Of a stretch of DNA of 64,000 bases, positions 23,814 through 32,668 are shown piece by piece. The notes beneath the pieces were generated by a model. The model did not search any database. It was not told the DNA's origin and saw nothing but the letters and a program-made list of their open reading frames with translations. The DNA comes from Streptomyces hoynatensis (GTDB taxonomy: Bacteria > Actinomycetota > Actinomycetes > Streptomycetales > Streptomycetaceae). The position numbers and the translations under genes were made by a program. How positions within the stretch are numbered: the stretch's first letter is position 1; each line of letters opens with the position of its first letter. The stretch covers positions 1 to 64,000 of the forward strand of contig NZ_RBAL01000002.1 of assembly GCF_003626535.1 (NCBI RefSeq). Reading direction: 5' to 3'.

Positions 23814-24841
23814 ACGAAACGTCTTCGCTTCCCGAAAGAGACCTGCCGGCGGACCGGCACGGGCAGCTCAGGGAACATCTCCTGCGGGAGATCCGGCAGA
23901 GCCTCGCCCAGGAGGAGTCCCCGTCCCGCGGCAGGCGGTGGCTGCGGCCGGCCGTCGCGATCCCGGCCACGGCCGGCGTGCTGACGCTCGCCGTGCTCGC
24001 CGGCGTCGTCCTGACGCCGGAGTCCCGCGGCGGCGGGGAGTCGGGAAGGCCGATCGGCGGGGACGGCACGGCCACCTACGCCTTCGCCCCCCACGTGAAC
24101 GCGGACACCACCGGCGGCGCCGCGGAACTGCTCGACCGCATCGCGACGGCCACCGCCCGATCCGCCCCCGTGGAGGACATCCGGGACGACCAGTTCGTCT
24201 ACGTCCGAAAGAGGGTCTCCTCCATGGGGGAGGAAAACGGCGTGGCGACGCCCGTCCCCCTGCACGACCTCGAGTGGTGGCAGTCGGTGGACGGCACCCG
24301 GCCGGGGCTGATCCGCGAGCCGGGCGGCGTGAGCGAGGAGGAGAGGCCCACGGGACCGGACCCGGCCCCCGGCGAGCGGGGCTACGAGTTCTCCACCAAC
24401 TACCGCCACCTGCAGACCCTGCCCACCGACCCCGAGGCGATGCTGGAGTGGCTGCACGCCACCGTCGTGGCCGACGGCATGAGCGAGGACAGCAACCTGG
24501 ACCAGGACACCTTCGTGCTGATCGGCGATCTGCTCCGGGACTCGCTGATGCCGCCGGAGGTCGGCGCCGCGCTCTACCGGGCGGCCGCCCGGATCCCGGA
24601 CGTGGTCGTCGTGCCCGACGCGGTGAACGCCGCCGGGGTGCACGGGGTCGCGATCGCCCGCTACGACTCCTACAACCCCGGAATCCGCGACGAGCTGATC
24701 TTCGACAAGGACACCCTTGAGTACATCGGGTCGCGCAGCGTGGCGACCGAGGACGGCGGCCACGTCCGGGCGGGGGAGGTCCTGGAGACCTCGGCGGTCA
24801 TGGAGCGCGCCGTCGTGGACGAGGCGGGCCGGCGCCCGTAG
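23810..24841 (+). CDS. Membrane-anchored CU044_5270-type protein, sigma factor partner
   Basis: The 343-residue protein has a cytoplasmic N-terminus with a conserved LREHLLREI helix, one membrane segment at about residues 45-67 (AVAIPATAGVLTLAVLAGVVL) and a large extracytoplasmic domain. That domain matches the actinobacterial CU044_5270 family as I remember it: LLDRIATAT, FVYVRKRV, EWWQSVDG, LPTDPEAMLEWLH, AALYRAAARIPDV. Members are nearly always coupled to an ECF sigma factor and may control it, though this is not proven. The GTG overlaps the sigma stop, and AGGAGGGA precedes it. Confidence 0.85.
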   Translation: MNETSSLPERDLPADRHGQLREHLLREIRQSLAQEESPSRGRRWLRPAVAIPATAGVLTLAVLAGVVLTPESRGGGESGRPIGGDGTATYAFAPHVNADTTGGAAELLDRIATATARSAPVEDIRDDQFVYVRKRVSSMGEENGVATPVPLHDLEWWQSVDGTRPGLIREPGGVSEEERPTGPDPAPGERGYEFSTNYRHLQTLPTDPEAMLEWLHATVVADGMSEDSNLDQDTFVLIGDLLRDSLMPPEVGAALYRAAARIPDVVVVPDAVNAAGVHGVAIARYDSYNPGIRDELIFDKDTLEYIGSRSVATEDGGHVRAGEVLETSAVMERAVVDEAGRRP

Positions 24842-24877
24842 GCGCGCCGCCGGCCACGCGCGTGCCGGGGCGCGGCA

Positions 24878-25018
24878 CGGAGGCCGCATCGGCGCGGCAT
24901 CCGCGCCGCGCCCGTGCCCGCGCCGCGCCCGCGGTGAATCGGCGCCGCAGCCGTGCGAAATCGGCGCCGCGCCCGTGCCGCAGCCGCGCCGCATCTGCGC
25001 CCCGTCGGCGCCGCATCA
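24878..25018. repeat. Degenerate GCGCCGC-rich repeat tract
   Basis: The words TCGGCGCCGC, GCCGCGCCCGTGCC and variants recur at irregular spacing over about 140 bases between the sigma operon and the next secreted protein gene. The promoter and leader of that gene must lie in or next to it. Confidence 0.5.
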
Positions 25019-25046
25019 CAAGTACCCCAATGAATCGGAGAAGTTG

Positions 25047-26900
25047 TTGCGCAACGTCAGGAAAGTGATCACTCTGGCCGCCGCGTTGGCGGCCACGTCC
25101 CTGGCGGCCACCCCCGGCCACGCCGGGGAGCCCGCCGCCGCGGCCGCGCCCGGCACCCGGGCGGACGCCCGCCCGGCCGCCGCCCCGCGGCCCGTCACGC
25201 TGCCGACCGGCGAGCGCGTGCGGCTCGGCCCCGACGGCGAACTCGCCGGGATCGACTCGCCCCGCGGGCAAGAGGAGGGCGGGGGCGCGGTCATCACCGA
25301 GCGGGTCGACGGCCACGTCTACGTCATCCCGCTGGAGGCCGCGGCACGCGTCGAACACGGCGAGTGGGACCGCGAGCAGTTCGATGTGACGAGGCTCAGC
25401 GGCCTCGACCCCAGGCGGCCGGCGCCCGCGCAGAGGTACGCGCCGACGGACGAGGAGGCGCACACGCTCACCCTCAGCGCCCTGGACCGGTCGGGTACCC
25501 CGGACGCGGAGGCGGTTCTCGACGCCTACAACCTCGACACCGCGGAGCACGTCCACCTCGACTTCTCGGACGAGGGCGTTGCCACGGGCGAGGTACCGGC
25601 GGGCCGGTACCTCCTGACCGCGATGACCGGACTCGTCGAGGGCACCACCGCCATTGCCATGCAGGTGGAGGCGCTCGACGTCCACGGCGACGAGGAGGTC
25701 GCATTCGACGCCCGCGAGGCCGAGGCGGTGGACGTCTCGGTGTTCGACGCGGAAGCCGAGCCGACGTCCCTCACGATCGGAGTGCAGTACGCGACCGGCG
25801 AGAGCCTGGGCCTCTACAGCCACGATCAGAGCCACGTGACCCTGTACACCCAGGGCGAGGGGCTCGAACTCCCGGGCAACGAGCTCACGGCGGCGATCAG
25901 CGCCACCTGGGGGCTCGGCAGCACCCCGGCCTACAACGCGGAGTACACGCGCGCCGGCTCCTTCTTCACCGGCTTCGAGCACCGCGTCGAACGGTCGGAG
26001 CTGGCCGAGCTGCAGATCCGCCAGGGCAGCCCCGTCGCCGGCCGGCGGCGCGTCTTGCAGATCGATTCCGAGCACTCCGCCTTGGTGGAGGGGCCCGTTG
26101 ACAGCCTGACTCGCACCGACACCGTGTATGTCACCGGCAACACGGCGTGGCGGTACACGCTGTGGGACATCGCCCCGGACGGCAGCGAGGAGGCGACGTA
26201 CAGCTCGCCGGTCCAGGTCCACGAGCCCGGCACGGTCACCAGGCGCACCATCAACACCGGAGTGTACGGCCCCGGTTACAGCCGCCCGGCGCACATGCTC
26301 GGCCGCCTCGGAGACGAGCTCTACGGCGACGTGTCACTCTTCGCCGACGGCCAGGACCACGCGGGCGGCCCCTACGACACCGAGGGCACGACCATCCTTT
26401 ACCAGGACGGGGAAGAGCTCGCCGCCCTCGGCAACAGCCTGCAGGACGGCATCCGCGTCCACGGTCTGCCGCCGCAGGAGGAGACGTACCGGCTGGTCAC
26501 CACCGCCCGCCGACTCGACGGCGCGCCGGTGAGCACCGAGGTCAGCGCGTCGTTCGAGTTCACCTCGGCCGCCGCGGCCGACGGGGCCGCCCACGAGCTG
26601 CCCCTGTCGGTGATCAGGTTCACCCCGGACCTCGCCCTGGACAGCACGGCGCCCGCGGGCCGCCGCCTGCGGGTGCCGGTCCTGGTCGACGGGGCCGCCG
26701 CCGACGCGGGGGTCGCGTCGCTGTCCGTGGAGGTCTCCTTCGACCGCGGGGAGACCTGGGAGAACGCGCCCGTCGAGAACGGCGCGATCACCGTCCACAA
26801 TCCGCCCGCCGGGGGCTCGGTGTCCCTGCGCGCCGAACTGACCGACGCCGACGGCCTCACCACCACCGTCACGATCAAGGACGCCTACCTCACCAGGTAG
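25047..26900 (+). CDS. Secreted subtilase-like protein lacking the catalytic domain
   Basis: The product is about 617 residues. A Sec signal peptide (RNVRKVITLAAALAA to a cut after GHA) is followed by a segment like the propeptide of large Streptomyces S8 proteases: PVTLPTGERVRLGPDG, HVYVIPLEAA, EQFDVTRLSG. Instead of the Asp/His/Ser catalytic domain it goes straight to the accessory C-terminal beta domains of such enzymes: TLTLSALDRSGTPDAEAVL, GEVPAGRYLL, and a final Ig-like VEVSFDRGETW domain. No GTSMA-type serine motif exists. The TTG at 25047 is chosen because GGAGA and a basic n-region fit; GTG 25065 is the alternative. It may bind or inhibit, rather than cleave. Confidence 0.75.
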   Translation: MRNVRKVITLAAALAATSLAATPGHAGEPAAAAAPGTRADARPAAAPRPVTLPTGERVRLGPDGELAGIDSPRGQEEGGGAVITERVDGHVYVIPLEAAARVEHGEWDREQFDVTRLSGLDPRRPAPAQRYAPTDEEAHTLTLSALDRSGTPDAEAVLDAYNLDTAEHVHLDFSDEGVATGEVPAGRYLLTAMTGLVEGTTAIAMQVEALDVHGDEEVAFDAREAEAVDVSVFDAEAEPTSLTIGVQYATGESLGLYSHDQSHVTLYTQGEGLELPGNELTAAISATWGLGSTPAYNAEYTRAGSFFTGFEHRVERSELAELQIRQGSPVAGRRRVLQIDSEHSALVEGPVDSLTRTDTVYVTGNTAWRYTLWDIAPDGSEEATYSSPVQVHEPGTVTRRTINTGVYGPGYSRPAHMLGRLGDELYGDVSLFADGQDHAGGPYDTEGTTILYQDGEELAALGNSLQDGIRVHGLPPQEETYRLVTTARRLDGAPVSTEVSASFEFTSAAAADGAAHELPLSVIRFTPDLALDSTAPAGRRLRVPVLVDGAAADAGVASLSVEVSFDRGETWENAPVENGAITVHNPPAGGSVSLRAELTDADGLTTTVTIKDAYLTR

Positions 26901-27047
26901 CGCCCCTCGCCGGGGGGCGGCGAGACCGCTCCCCGGCCGGGTGACGGCCCGGCGGCGCAGGCCACCGGGGCCGGCGGAACGGGCCGCCCGCCCTGGCTGC
27001 CCCCAGCCGCGCCGTACGCGGCTGCGCGCGGGCTCCCGGTGCGGGAC

Positions 27048-27080
27048 GGGGCGGGTGCCCCTCCCGTGGGCACCCGCCCC
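27048..27080. terminator. Bidirectional terminator hairpin
   Basis: A perfect 13-bp stem (GGGGCGGGTGCCC with GGGCACCCGCCCC) and a 7-base loop lie between two convergent genes, about 150 bases after one stop and 39 bases from the other. Confidence 0.85.
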
Positions 27081-27118
27081 GTGGGGCGCGGGGGCAGTGG
27101 CGGCCGGGCCCTTCGGGG

Positions 27119-27760
27119 TCAGCCCGCGGAGGTGGTGGCGATGTCGAGGCCGCGGGCCGCGACCAGGTCCGCGCGGCCGTCCGCCAGGCGGTAGCACAGG
27201 CCGACGACGGCGGCCTGCCCGGCGTCGACGCGCTGGGCGAGCAGCCGGGAGCGCTCCAGCAGCAGGTCGACCGTGTGCCGCACGTGCTCGGCGAGGATCT
27301 CGTCCGGGGTGAGGTGCCCGGTGGCCCGCGCCGCCAGCACGCTCGGGGTCACCCGCTCGACGACGTCGCGGATGTACCCGGCCGGCACCGTGCCGTCGTC
27401 CAGCGCGGCGCACGCGGCGGCGACCGCGCCGCAGGCGTCGTGACCGAGGACGACGACCAGCGGGCAGTCCAGCACGTTCGTCCCGTACTCGACGCTGCCG
27501 AGGACCTCGGTGCCCATGACGTGGCCGGCGGTGCGCACCACGAACAGGTCCCCGAGGCCGCGGTCGAAGATGATCTCGGCGGCCAGCCGGGAGTCGGAGC
27601 AGCCGAACAGCACGGCGAACGGGCGCTGGAGGGGGGCGATCTCGGCGCGGCGTGCCGCGTCCTGGTTGGGGTGCTCCGGGGCGCCGGCGACGAAGCGCCG
27701 GTTGCCGGCGAGAAGCAGCTCGAAGGCTTCTTTGGGAGTCGGGGGCGTCATCTCGGCCAT
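27119..27760 (-). CDS. Beta-class carbonic anhydrase
   Basis: The 213-residue enzyme would reversibly hydrate CO2 in the cytoplasm. The beta-class zinc ligands are present: Cys54 with the Asp56-Arg58 dyad in GCSDSR, then His107 and Cys110 in GHDACGA. VVRTAGHVM and SVEYG are also typical. ATG codons at 27760 and 27751 are both possible. It is monocistronic, with a strong terminator hairpin downstream. Confidence 0.95.
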   Translation of the reverse strand: MAEMTPPTPKEAFELLLAGNRRFVAGAPEHPNQDAARRAEIAPLQRPFAVLFGCSDSRLAAEIIFDRGLGDLFVVRTAGHVMGTEVLGSVEYGTNVLDCPLVVVLGHDACGAVAAACAALDDGTVPAGYIRDVVERVTPSVLAARATGHLTPDEILAEHVRHTVDLLLERSRLLAQRVDAGQAAVVGLCYRLADGRADLVAARGLDIATTSAG

Positions 27761-27878
27761 GCCAGGCAGCCTAGGCCAAGCCCCTCGTGCGGCGCTGCCC
27801 CGTCCTCCGGGCGCTCCGCGGATGCCCCCGGTCGTGGCCCCGCGGCCGACCGCGGCGAGCCGGAACCGCGCCGGGCGC

Positions 27879-28055
27879 TCACCGCGGGCGCGGGGCGAAC
27901 TCCTCCACGACGGCGGCGGTTGCCCTGGCGTACCGCTCCGGCTCGCCCACTCCAGGCCGCCGGCCCCACCGCGCGGCGTATTCCCGCCACCGGTGCCGCG
28001 CCTTCCGGCCGTCGGCGGCGCTCGTGGTCCCGAAGTCTGATGCGGCCCCTCCCAT
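27879..28055 (-). CDS. Possible small hypothetical protein or gene remnant
   Basis: A 58-codon frame starting ATG at 28055 has good Streptomyces codon bias and a reasonable sequence (ARHRWREYAARWG, then RYARATAAVVEEF). The ribosome-binding site is weak, and nothing identifies a family. It could also be the 3' end of a lost gene. The surrounding 400 bases between the carbonic anhydrase and the next membrane protein gene hold no other supported frame. Confidence 0.3.
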   Translation of the reverse strand: MGGAASDFGTTSAADGRKARHRWREYAARWGRRPGVGEPERYARATAAVVEEFAPRPR

Positions 28056-28164
28056 GTGCCGACTCAAGGCTGATGCCGGTGCCCCCCGCGGTCGGATGTG
28101 GCCGCCTGCCCGTGGGTGACAGCCTTCAGGCGTCTCACCGATTCCGCGCCGAGGAGCCGTCCTC

Positions 28165-28698
28165 ATGGCCATCAGCCCTTCCCTGCCGACAACCTCGCCT
28201 CTCCCGACCGCGGCCCCCGTCCCGGCGTGGGCGAGGCGTGCGGCCGCCGCGGCCGTGTGGACGTCCGCGCCCTCCGCGCTGTGGCGGCTGGCCGTCGTCC
28301 TCGGAGTCCCGCTGGGGCTGGCGCAGTCCGAGTACGACTCGATGCTCCTGCCCGGCTGGGGGTATCTCGTCCTTCCCCTGCTGTCCGCACTGCAGGAGGG
28401 CCTGGCCTTCCTGACGCTGGGTCTGGTGCGGCCCTGGGGCGAGGTGTGGCCCCGCTGGATTCCCTTCCTGAAGGGCCGCCGGATTCCCGTCAACGCCGCG
28501 GTCATTCCCGCGGCGCTCGGCGCCCTGGCCTGCACCGTCTACGGAGTGCTCTTCGTCTGGACGACGCTGCACGCCGACATGGAGATCACGCGGTGGGGGG
28601 AGTGGGTGATGAACGCCTGCTACGTGCCGCTGGTTGCCTGGGGGCCACTGCTGGCCGTCGTCACCCTCCACTACCGCCGACGCCGCACGCGCCGCTGA
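28165..28698 (+). CDS. Integral membrane protein, four predicted helices
   Basis: The 177-residue protein has a Pro/Ala-rich N-terminus, then membrane segments at about residues 38-56, 64-85, 110-132 and 148-168, and a very basic C-terminal tail (RRRRTRR). No motif suggests transport or catalysis. GAGGAG lies nine bases before the ATG. It is followed by a nested hairpin and the convergent kinase gene. Function unknown. Confidence 0.8.
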   Translation: MAISPSLPTTSPLPTAAPVPAWARRAAAAAVWTSAPSALWRLAVVLGVPLGLAQSEYDSMLLPGWGYLVLPLLSALQEGLAFLTLGLVRPWGEVWPRWIPFLKGRRIPVNAAVIPAALGALACTVYGVLFVWTTLHADMEITRWGEWVMNACYVPLVAWGPLLAVVTLHYRRRRTRR

Positions 28699-28711
28699 CC
28701 GGTCCCGGCCG

Positions 28712-28747
28712 GCGGGCCCCCTTCCTCCGGCGGCCGGAGAGGCCCGC
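28712..28747. terminator. Nested bidirectional terminator hairpin
   Basis: GCGGGCC pairs with GGCCCGC and encloses an inner TCCGG-CGG-CCGGA stem. It lies exactly between the stops of two convergent genes. Confidence 0.75.
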
Positions 28748-30379
28748 TCACTGCCGCTTCAACTCGCCGGCGACGTCCCCGTCCTCGTCGGCGATGGACG
28801 CGGTGAAGGGGTCGACGGCCGTGAGCGTGATCTCCTCGTTGCTGCAGTTCTCCCGGCCCTGCGTGATGCGCTCGTACACCCGGATCGCCTCCTCGCCCTC
28901 CTCCTCCAGCCGCCAGGTCCCCTCGCACGCGTCCCGGTACCTGACCGTCGCCACGGTGTCGCCGATCCCACCGCCCGCGTAGTCCACCTCCACGTCGTAC
29001 TCCGCGCCGAAGGCGCCGCCGACCACGATCGTGCCTGCCCACACGCCCTCGAAGTAGCCCTCCTCGCCCGGCTGCGGCACTTCCCCGGCCGTGGGCTCCT
29101 CCTCGGTCTCCTCCGCTCCCTCGCCGGTCTCGCCCGTTGCGTCTCCGGCCGGTTCCGTGGGCGGGCCGGACTGCGAGGTGGGCGGCGCGGAACTCCCGCC
29201 GGCGCTCCCGTCCTTGACGTCGTCCGCCGGGGAGGCGACGTCGCGCAGGAGGAAGAACGCCACGAGCAGCGCGCCGACCGCCCCCAGGACCCCGGCGGCG
29301 AGGGCGAGGGAACGTCCCCGGCGCCCGGCGGAGGGCCCCTGCACAGTCCGGGGTTCCGGCGCCGTCCGGGGTTCCGGCGGCGGGGTGGGATGTGGCGCGG
29401 GCGCCGCCGTCATGGTCGGTGCCGAGGAGTGACCGGGGCCAGGAAGAGGGGGCTCGGGGGGAGGCGCGGCGAGCTGCGTGAGGGCCGGCCCCTCAAGGGC
29501 GAGGAGTTCGGCGGCGTCCCGGGCCAGCCGGTGCGTCAGCTCCGGCGGCAGCCACGGGCCTTGGCCCGCCGCGTGCCCCGCGGCCAGCCGGGCGATCTCG
29601 GCGGGGCCTGGGCGTTCGGCCGGGTCCTTGGCGAGGCAGCGCGCCACCAGCGTGCGCAACGCCCCCTCCAGCGGGCCGAGTTCCGGCTCCTCGGAGACGA
29701 CCCGGTACAGCAGGGAGTGGGCCGCGCCGTCCTCGGTGTCGAAGGGACCCGCGCCGCCGGCGGCGTACACCAGCACCGAGCCCAGGCTGAACACGTCGCC
29801 GGCGGGGCCGACCCGCTCGCCGCGCACCTGCTCGGGCGACATGAAGCCGGGCGAACCGATCACCGCCCCCGTGCGGGTGACGACGCTCGCGTCGGCGGCA
29901 CGGGCGATGCCGAAGTCGATGACTTTCGGGCCGTCCACGGTGACCAGGACGTTGGACGGCTTGAGGTCGCGGTGGACCAGTCCGGCTTCGTGAACGGCGG
30001 TCAGCGCCTCGGCCAGGCCGCTCGTCAGCCGCCACACCGTGGCCTCGGGCAGGGGGCCGTGGAGTTCGTCCACGACCGTCCGGAGCGTCGGCCCGGCCAC
30101 GTAGCCGGTGGCCACCCAGGGGAGTTCGCCGGTGGTGTCGGCGTCCAGCACGGGCGCCGTCCACCGCCCGCCCACCCGCCGGGCCGCGGCCACCTCCCGC
30201 TCGAAGCGGCGCCGGAACTCCGGCTCGGCGGCGAGCTGCGGGTGGACGAGTTTCACCGCGACCATGCGGCCGTGCGGCGACCGCCCCAGGAAGACGCGCC
30301 CCATGCCGCCGGCCCCCAGCACCCGCAGCAAGCGGTAGGGGCCGAGCACCTGTGGGTCCCCAGGACCGAGTAACTTCAC
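28748..30379 (-). CDS. Transmembrane serine/threonine protein kinase
   Basis: The 543-residue Hanks-type kinase has its catalytic domain at about residues 14-275: glycine loop LGAGGMGRVF, AVK lysine at about 43, HRDLKPSNV catalytic loop, DFG, and GSPGFMSPEQ activation segment. A Pro-rich linker leads to one membrane helix (about 350-372) and an acidic extracytoplasmic domain of about 160 residues that may sense a ligand. The GTG at 30379 follows GGAG. The same frame is open far upstream, through a TetR remnant, but kinase homology starts only here. Phosphorylation targets are unknown. Confidence 0.93.
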   Translation of the reverse strand: MKLLGPGDPQVLGPYRLLRVLGAGGMGRVFLGRSPHGRMVAVKLVHPQLAAEPEFRRRFEREVAAARRVGGRWTAPVLDADTTGELPWVATGYVAGPTLRTVVDELHGPLPEATVWRLTSGLAEALTAVHEAGLVHRDLKPSNVLVTVDGPKVIDFGIARAADASVVTRTGAVIGSPGFMSPEQVRGERVGPAGDVFSLGSVLVYAAGGAGPFDTEDGAAHSLLYRVVSEEPELGPLEGALRTLVARCLAKDPAERPGPAEIARLAAGHAAGQGPWLPPELTHRLARDAAELLALEGPALTQLAAPPPEPPLPGPGHSSAPTMTAAPAPHPTPPPEPRTAPEPRTVQGPSAGRRGRSLALAAGVLGAVGALLVAFFLLRDVASPADDVKDGSAGGSSAPPTSQSGPPTEPAGDATGETGEGAEETEEEPTAGEVPQPGEEGYFEGVWAGTIVVGGAFGAEYDVEVDYAGGGIGDTVATVRYRDACEGTWRLEEEGEEAIRVYERITQGRENCSNEEITLTAVDPFTASIADEDGDVAGELKRQ

Positions 30380-30599
30380 GACGCTCCGCTCCCCTTCGCG
30401 TGGCCGCCGTTCGTCCGCGGCGGACGCCAGTATGTCCGAGGGCCGGGCTGGTGCCGTTTCGGGCGGCGAGCACGGCGCCCGGCTGTCTGGATGACGTGAC
30501 ACGGCGTGGATGCCGGCCGGTTCCCGGCTCGCCGCCGGAGGGCGGCCGGGGGTCAGCCGGTGGCCAACGGCGACCGGCTGTGGGGGGGAGCGGGGGCGC

Positions 30600-30998
30600 G
30601 GGGTGGTGTGGAGGGCGTCCAGCATGAGCTCCATGTGCCGGTGCCAGTGGGCGGGGTCCGCGCTCGCCCCGGCGACTCCGGCGTTGGCCAGGACGAGGAG
30701 GGCCAGGTCATCGAGGCCGAAGTCCCGGCGCAGGGCGCCCGCTTCCCGGGCGCGGCGGACGACGCTCGTCATCAGCTCCTGGATGCGGCGCCTGAGCGCC
30801 GCGGTGCCGGGGTTCGCGCCGGCCTCGTCGCGGCAGGCGACCTCGTTGAACGCCCTGTCCCGGGACTGGAGTTCGCACATGCTGCGCAGCAGGTGAACGA
30901 AGCCGTCCCAGGGGTCTTCCGCCGCCAGGGACCGCGTGCCGGCCGCGGCCCAGGTGCCGAGCTTCTCGGCGACGATGGCGTCGACGAGGGCGGCGCGG
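30600..30998 (-). pseudogene. TetR-family C-terminal domain remnant
   Basis: The minus strand reads as the ligand domain of a TetR regulator (AALVDAIVAEKLGTW, FVHLLRSMCELQSRDRAFNEVA, a hydrophobic LDDLALLVLANAGVAG helix and HRHMELMLDALH). The helix-turn-helix is missing. The similarity ends at about 30998, where a plus-strand SDR remnant begins. No stop codon separates it from the kinase frame downstream, but no start exists either. Confidence 0.75.
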
Positions 30999-31002
30999 GC
31001 TC

Positions 31003-31311
31003 TCGGCGGTCCACCCGTTCCCCCCGCTGGGCAACGTGGGCGTCGCGATCGCCGGCCTGCGCAACTACGCGCTGGCGCTGGGCGAGTCCCTCGCCGGGCG
31101 GGGCGTCCCCGTCGGGCACCTGCCGATCGGCGCCCGCATCGAGCCGGGCTCCCCCGCCTCGCTTGAGGCGATCGCGGAGACCCACTGGCGCTTCCACACC
31201 GAGCGCGACGCCACGGAGGTGGTGCTCGGCAGCGTCGAGTTGGTGCGGGCCGCCCTCGCGGAGTTCCTGGCCGGGGAAGGCACGGCCGCGGCCCCGTCCG
31301 CCGGGCAGTGA
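31003..31311 (+). pseudogene. Short-chain dehydrogenase 3' remnant
   Basis: The plus strand carries about 100 residues of the C-terminal part of an SDR protein: SAVHPFPPLGNVGVAIAGLRNYALAL, then RGVPVGHLPIGARI and a helix-rich end. The Rossmann start and catalytic residues are missing. The fragment abuts the truncated TetR gene head to head, as if one deletion removed the 5' halves of a divergent TetR/SDR pair. The GTG at 31036 is not a natural start. Confidence 0.75.
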
Positions 31312-31488
31312 GGAGCCCGCCGCGGGCGGGGTGGCGCGGCGGCGCTCCCGCCGCCTCGCCCGCGGCGGTGCGGGGGAGGCGGCGTGCGGGGGAGGGGTGG
31401 TGCGGGGCGCCGTGGCGAGGGTGCCGTGCGAGGGGGGGCCGTGGCGAAGGGGGGGCCGGTGCACCGGGCCCGGCCGCGCGGCAGGGCC

Positions 31489-31795
31489 TCATCCGACGGT
31501 CACGACGACCTTGCCGAACGGCCCACGGTCAAGATGGTCGAGGGCGGACGGCAGGTCGGGGAGCGGGTATGCGGCGGCGATGACCGGACTGATGCCGATC
31601 CGGTCGACGGCGCGGACGAGGTTCTCCAGGGCGCGGCGATGGCCGACCTGGATGCCTTCGATGGTCAGTTTCTTGCGGGCCAGGTGGGCCACGCCGCCCG
31701 AGATCTCCTGGCCGTTCAGAATGCCGATCAGCGAGATCCGGCCACCGACCGCGGCCGCCTGCGCGGTGGCCTCCCTCAGGATCACCGCGGGCCGC
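31489..31795 (-). pseudogene. Zinc-type alcohol dehydrogenase 3' remnant
   Basis: About 95 residues match the end of an MDR/zinc-dependent dehydrogenase: AVGGRISLIGILNG, the KKLTIEGIQVGHRRALENLVRA segment, ISPVIAAAYPLPDL and the final GPFGKVVVTV. The catalytic and most of the nucleotide-binding domain are missing. Its broken 5' end meets a plus-strand regulator remnant. The 177 bases between it and the SDR remnant are an extremely G-rich low-complexity tract without coding evidence. Confidence 0.75.
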
Positions 31796-31903
31796 GACAG
31801 GAACGATCCCGAACTGGCCGAATTGATCGGTGAGCTGTCCCTGAACGGCCGGGTGACGGTGAAGCCCGGTCGCGCGGACGGCGACCGGGCGCGGGCGGGC
31901 TGA
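31766..31903 (+). pseudogene. XRE/MmyB-type regulator remnant
   Basis: The plus-strand frame VASLRITAGRD followed by DPELAELIGELSL matches the MmyB-like ligand domain of XRE regulators. A complete gene of that type in this window, at 49693-50601, has the corresponding VVSDLRRATGRFPRDPRLAGLIREL. After GELSL the sequence is shortened to the stop at 31903. It lies head to head with the dehydrogenase remnant. Confidence 0.55.
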
Positions 31904-31912
31904 GGCGGGCGT

Positions 31913-32668
31913 CTATGCCTGGTCGGCGTTTGCCTCGGCCGGGCCGCCCCGGGGCGCCTCGGCCTTGGAGTAGAGCACCTCGCGGGCCTGTTCCGCGGCG
32001 CGGATGATGCTCTCGCCGACGAAGTCGAGGAAGCGGGCGACGTTGTCGAGGCGGGCGGCGGCCGGGGTGTCGCGGCCGAGGACGGCGACGCCCTGGCGCG
32101 CGGTCTCGGCGAGCCGGGCGTTGGCCCGGGCGCTGTCGAGCATCGACTGGTACCAGATGTCGTCGTCGACGACGTAGCGTTCGCGGCGCCGTTCGTCGCG
32201 TTCCCGGCGCACGAGGGTCATGCTCTCCAGCGTGGCGATCGTCTTGGAGACGGTCGCCGGGCTGACCTGGAGGCGCCGGACGAGCTCCGAGGCGGTGACG
32301 CTGCCCGTGTCGCTGGTGTACAGGCAGGTCAGCACCCGGGAGGGCATCTTGGGCAGGCCCGACTGCATCAGCACGGTGGTGAACAGCTCCTCGTACTCGC
32401 GCACCGCCTCGGCCTGGCCTCCCCGGCCCTGCGCCGGCGCGTGCGGGCCCCCGGGCGCGGCCTGCCTGCGCCGGTGCGCGCGGCGTTCGGTGGCGCGCTG
32501 GGCCAGGTCGGCGCGGTAGGCGGTGGGGCCGCCGTTGCGCATCACCTCGCGCGTAACGGTCGAGGTGGGGCGGTCGAGGCGTCTGGCGATCTCCGCGTAG
32601 GCCTCCCCTTCGGCCAGCCCCAGCGCGATCTGCCGACGTTCGGCCTGGGTGAGCCTGCCTTTCGGCAT
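31913..32668 (-). CDS. MarR/GbsR-family regulator with an N-terminal IS30-type HTH
   Basis: The 251-residue protein joins two DNA-binding modules. Residues 3-50 are a helix-turn-helix like that of IS30 transposases (RLTQAERRQIALGL, YAEIARRLDRPTSTVTREV). Residues about 95-200 are a MarR-type winged helix (LTCLYTSDTGSVTASELVRRLQVSPATVSKTIATLESMTLVRRERDERR). This combination is common in Streptomyces. It is divergent from a DUF4097 gene followed by a drug-type ABC exporter, and palindromes lie between them, so it most likely represses that operon. Confidence 0.88.
   Translation of the reverse strand: MPKGRLTQAERRQIALGLAEGEAYAEIARRLDRPTSTVTREVMRNGGPTAYRADLAQRATERRAHRRRQAAPGGPHAPAQGRGGQAEAVREYEELFTTVLMQSGLPKMPSRVLTCLYTSDTGSVTASELVRRLQVSPATVSKTIATLESMTLVRRERDERRRERYVVDDDIWYQSMLDSARANARLAETARQGVAVLGRDTPAAARLDNVARFLDFVGESIIRAAEQAREVLYSKAEAPRGGPAEANADQA

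Noticed and set aside
31312..31488. G-quadruplex switch in the G-rich tract
   Set aside because: Runs of G are plentiful, but the tract lies between gene fragments with no promoter or start codon to regulate, so a function is not supported.
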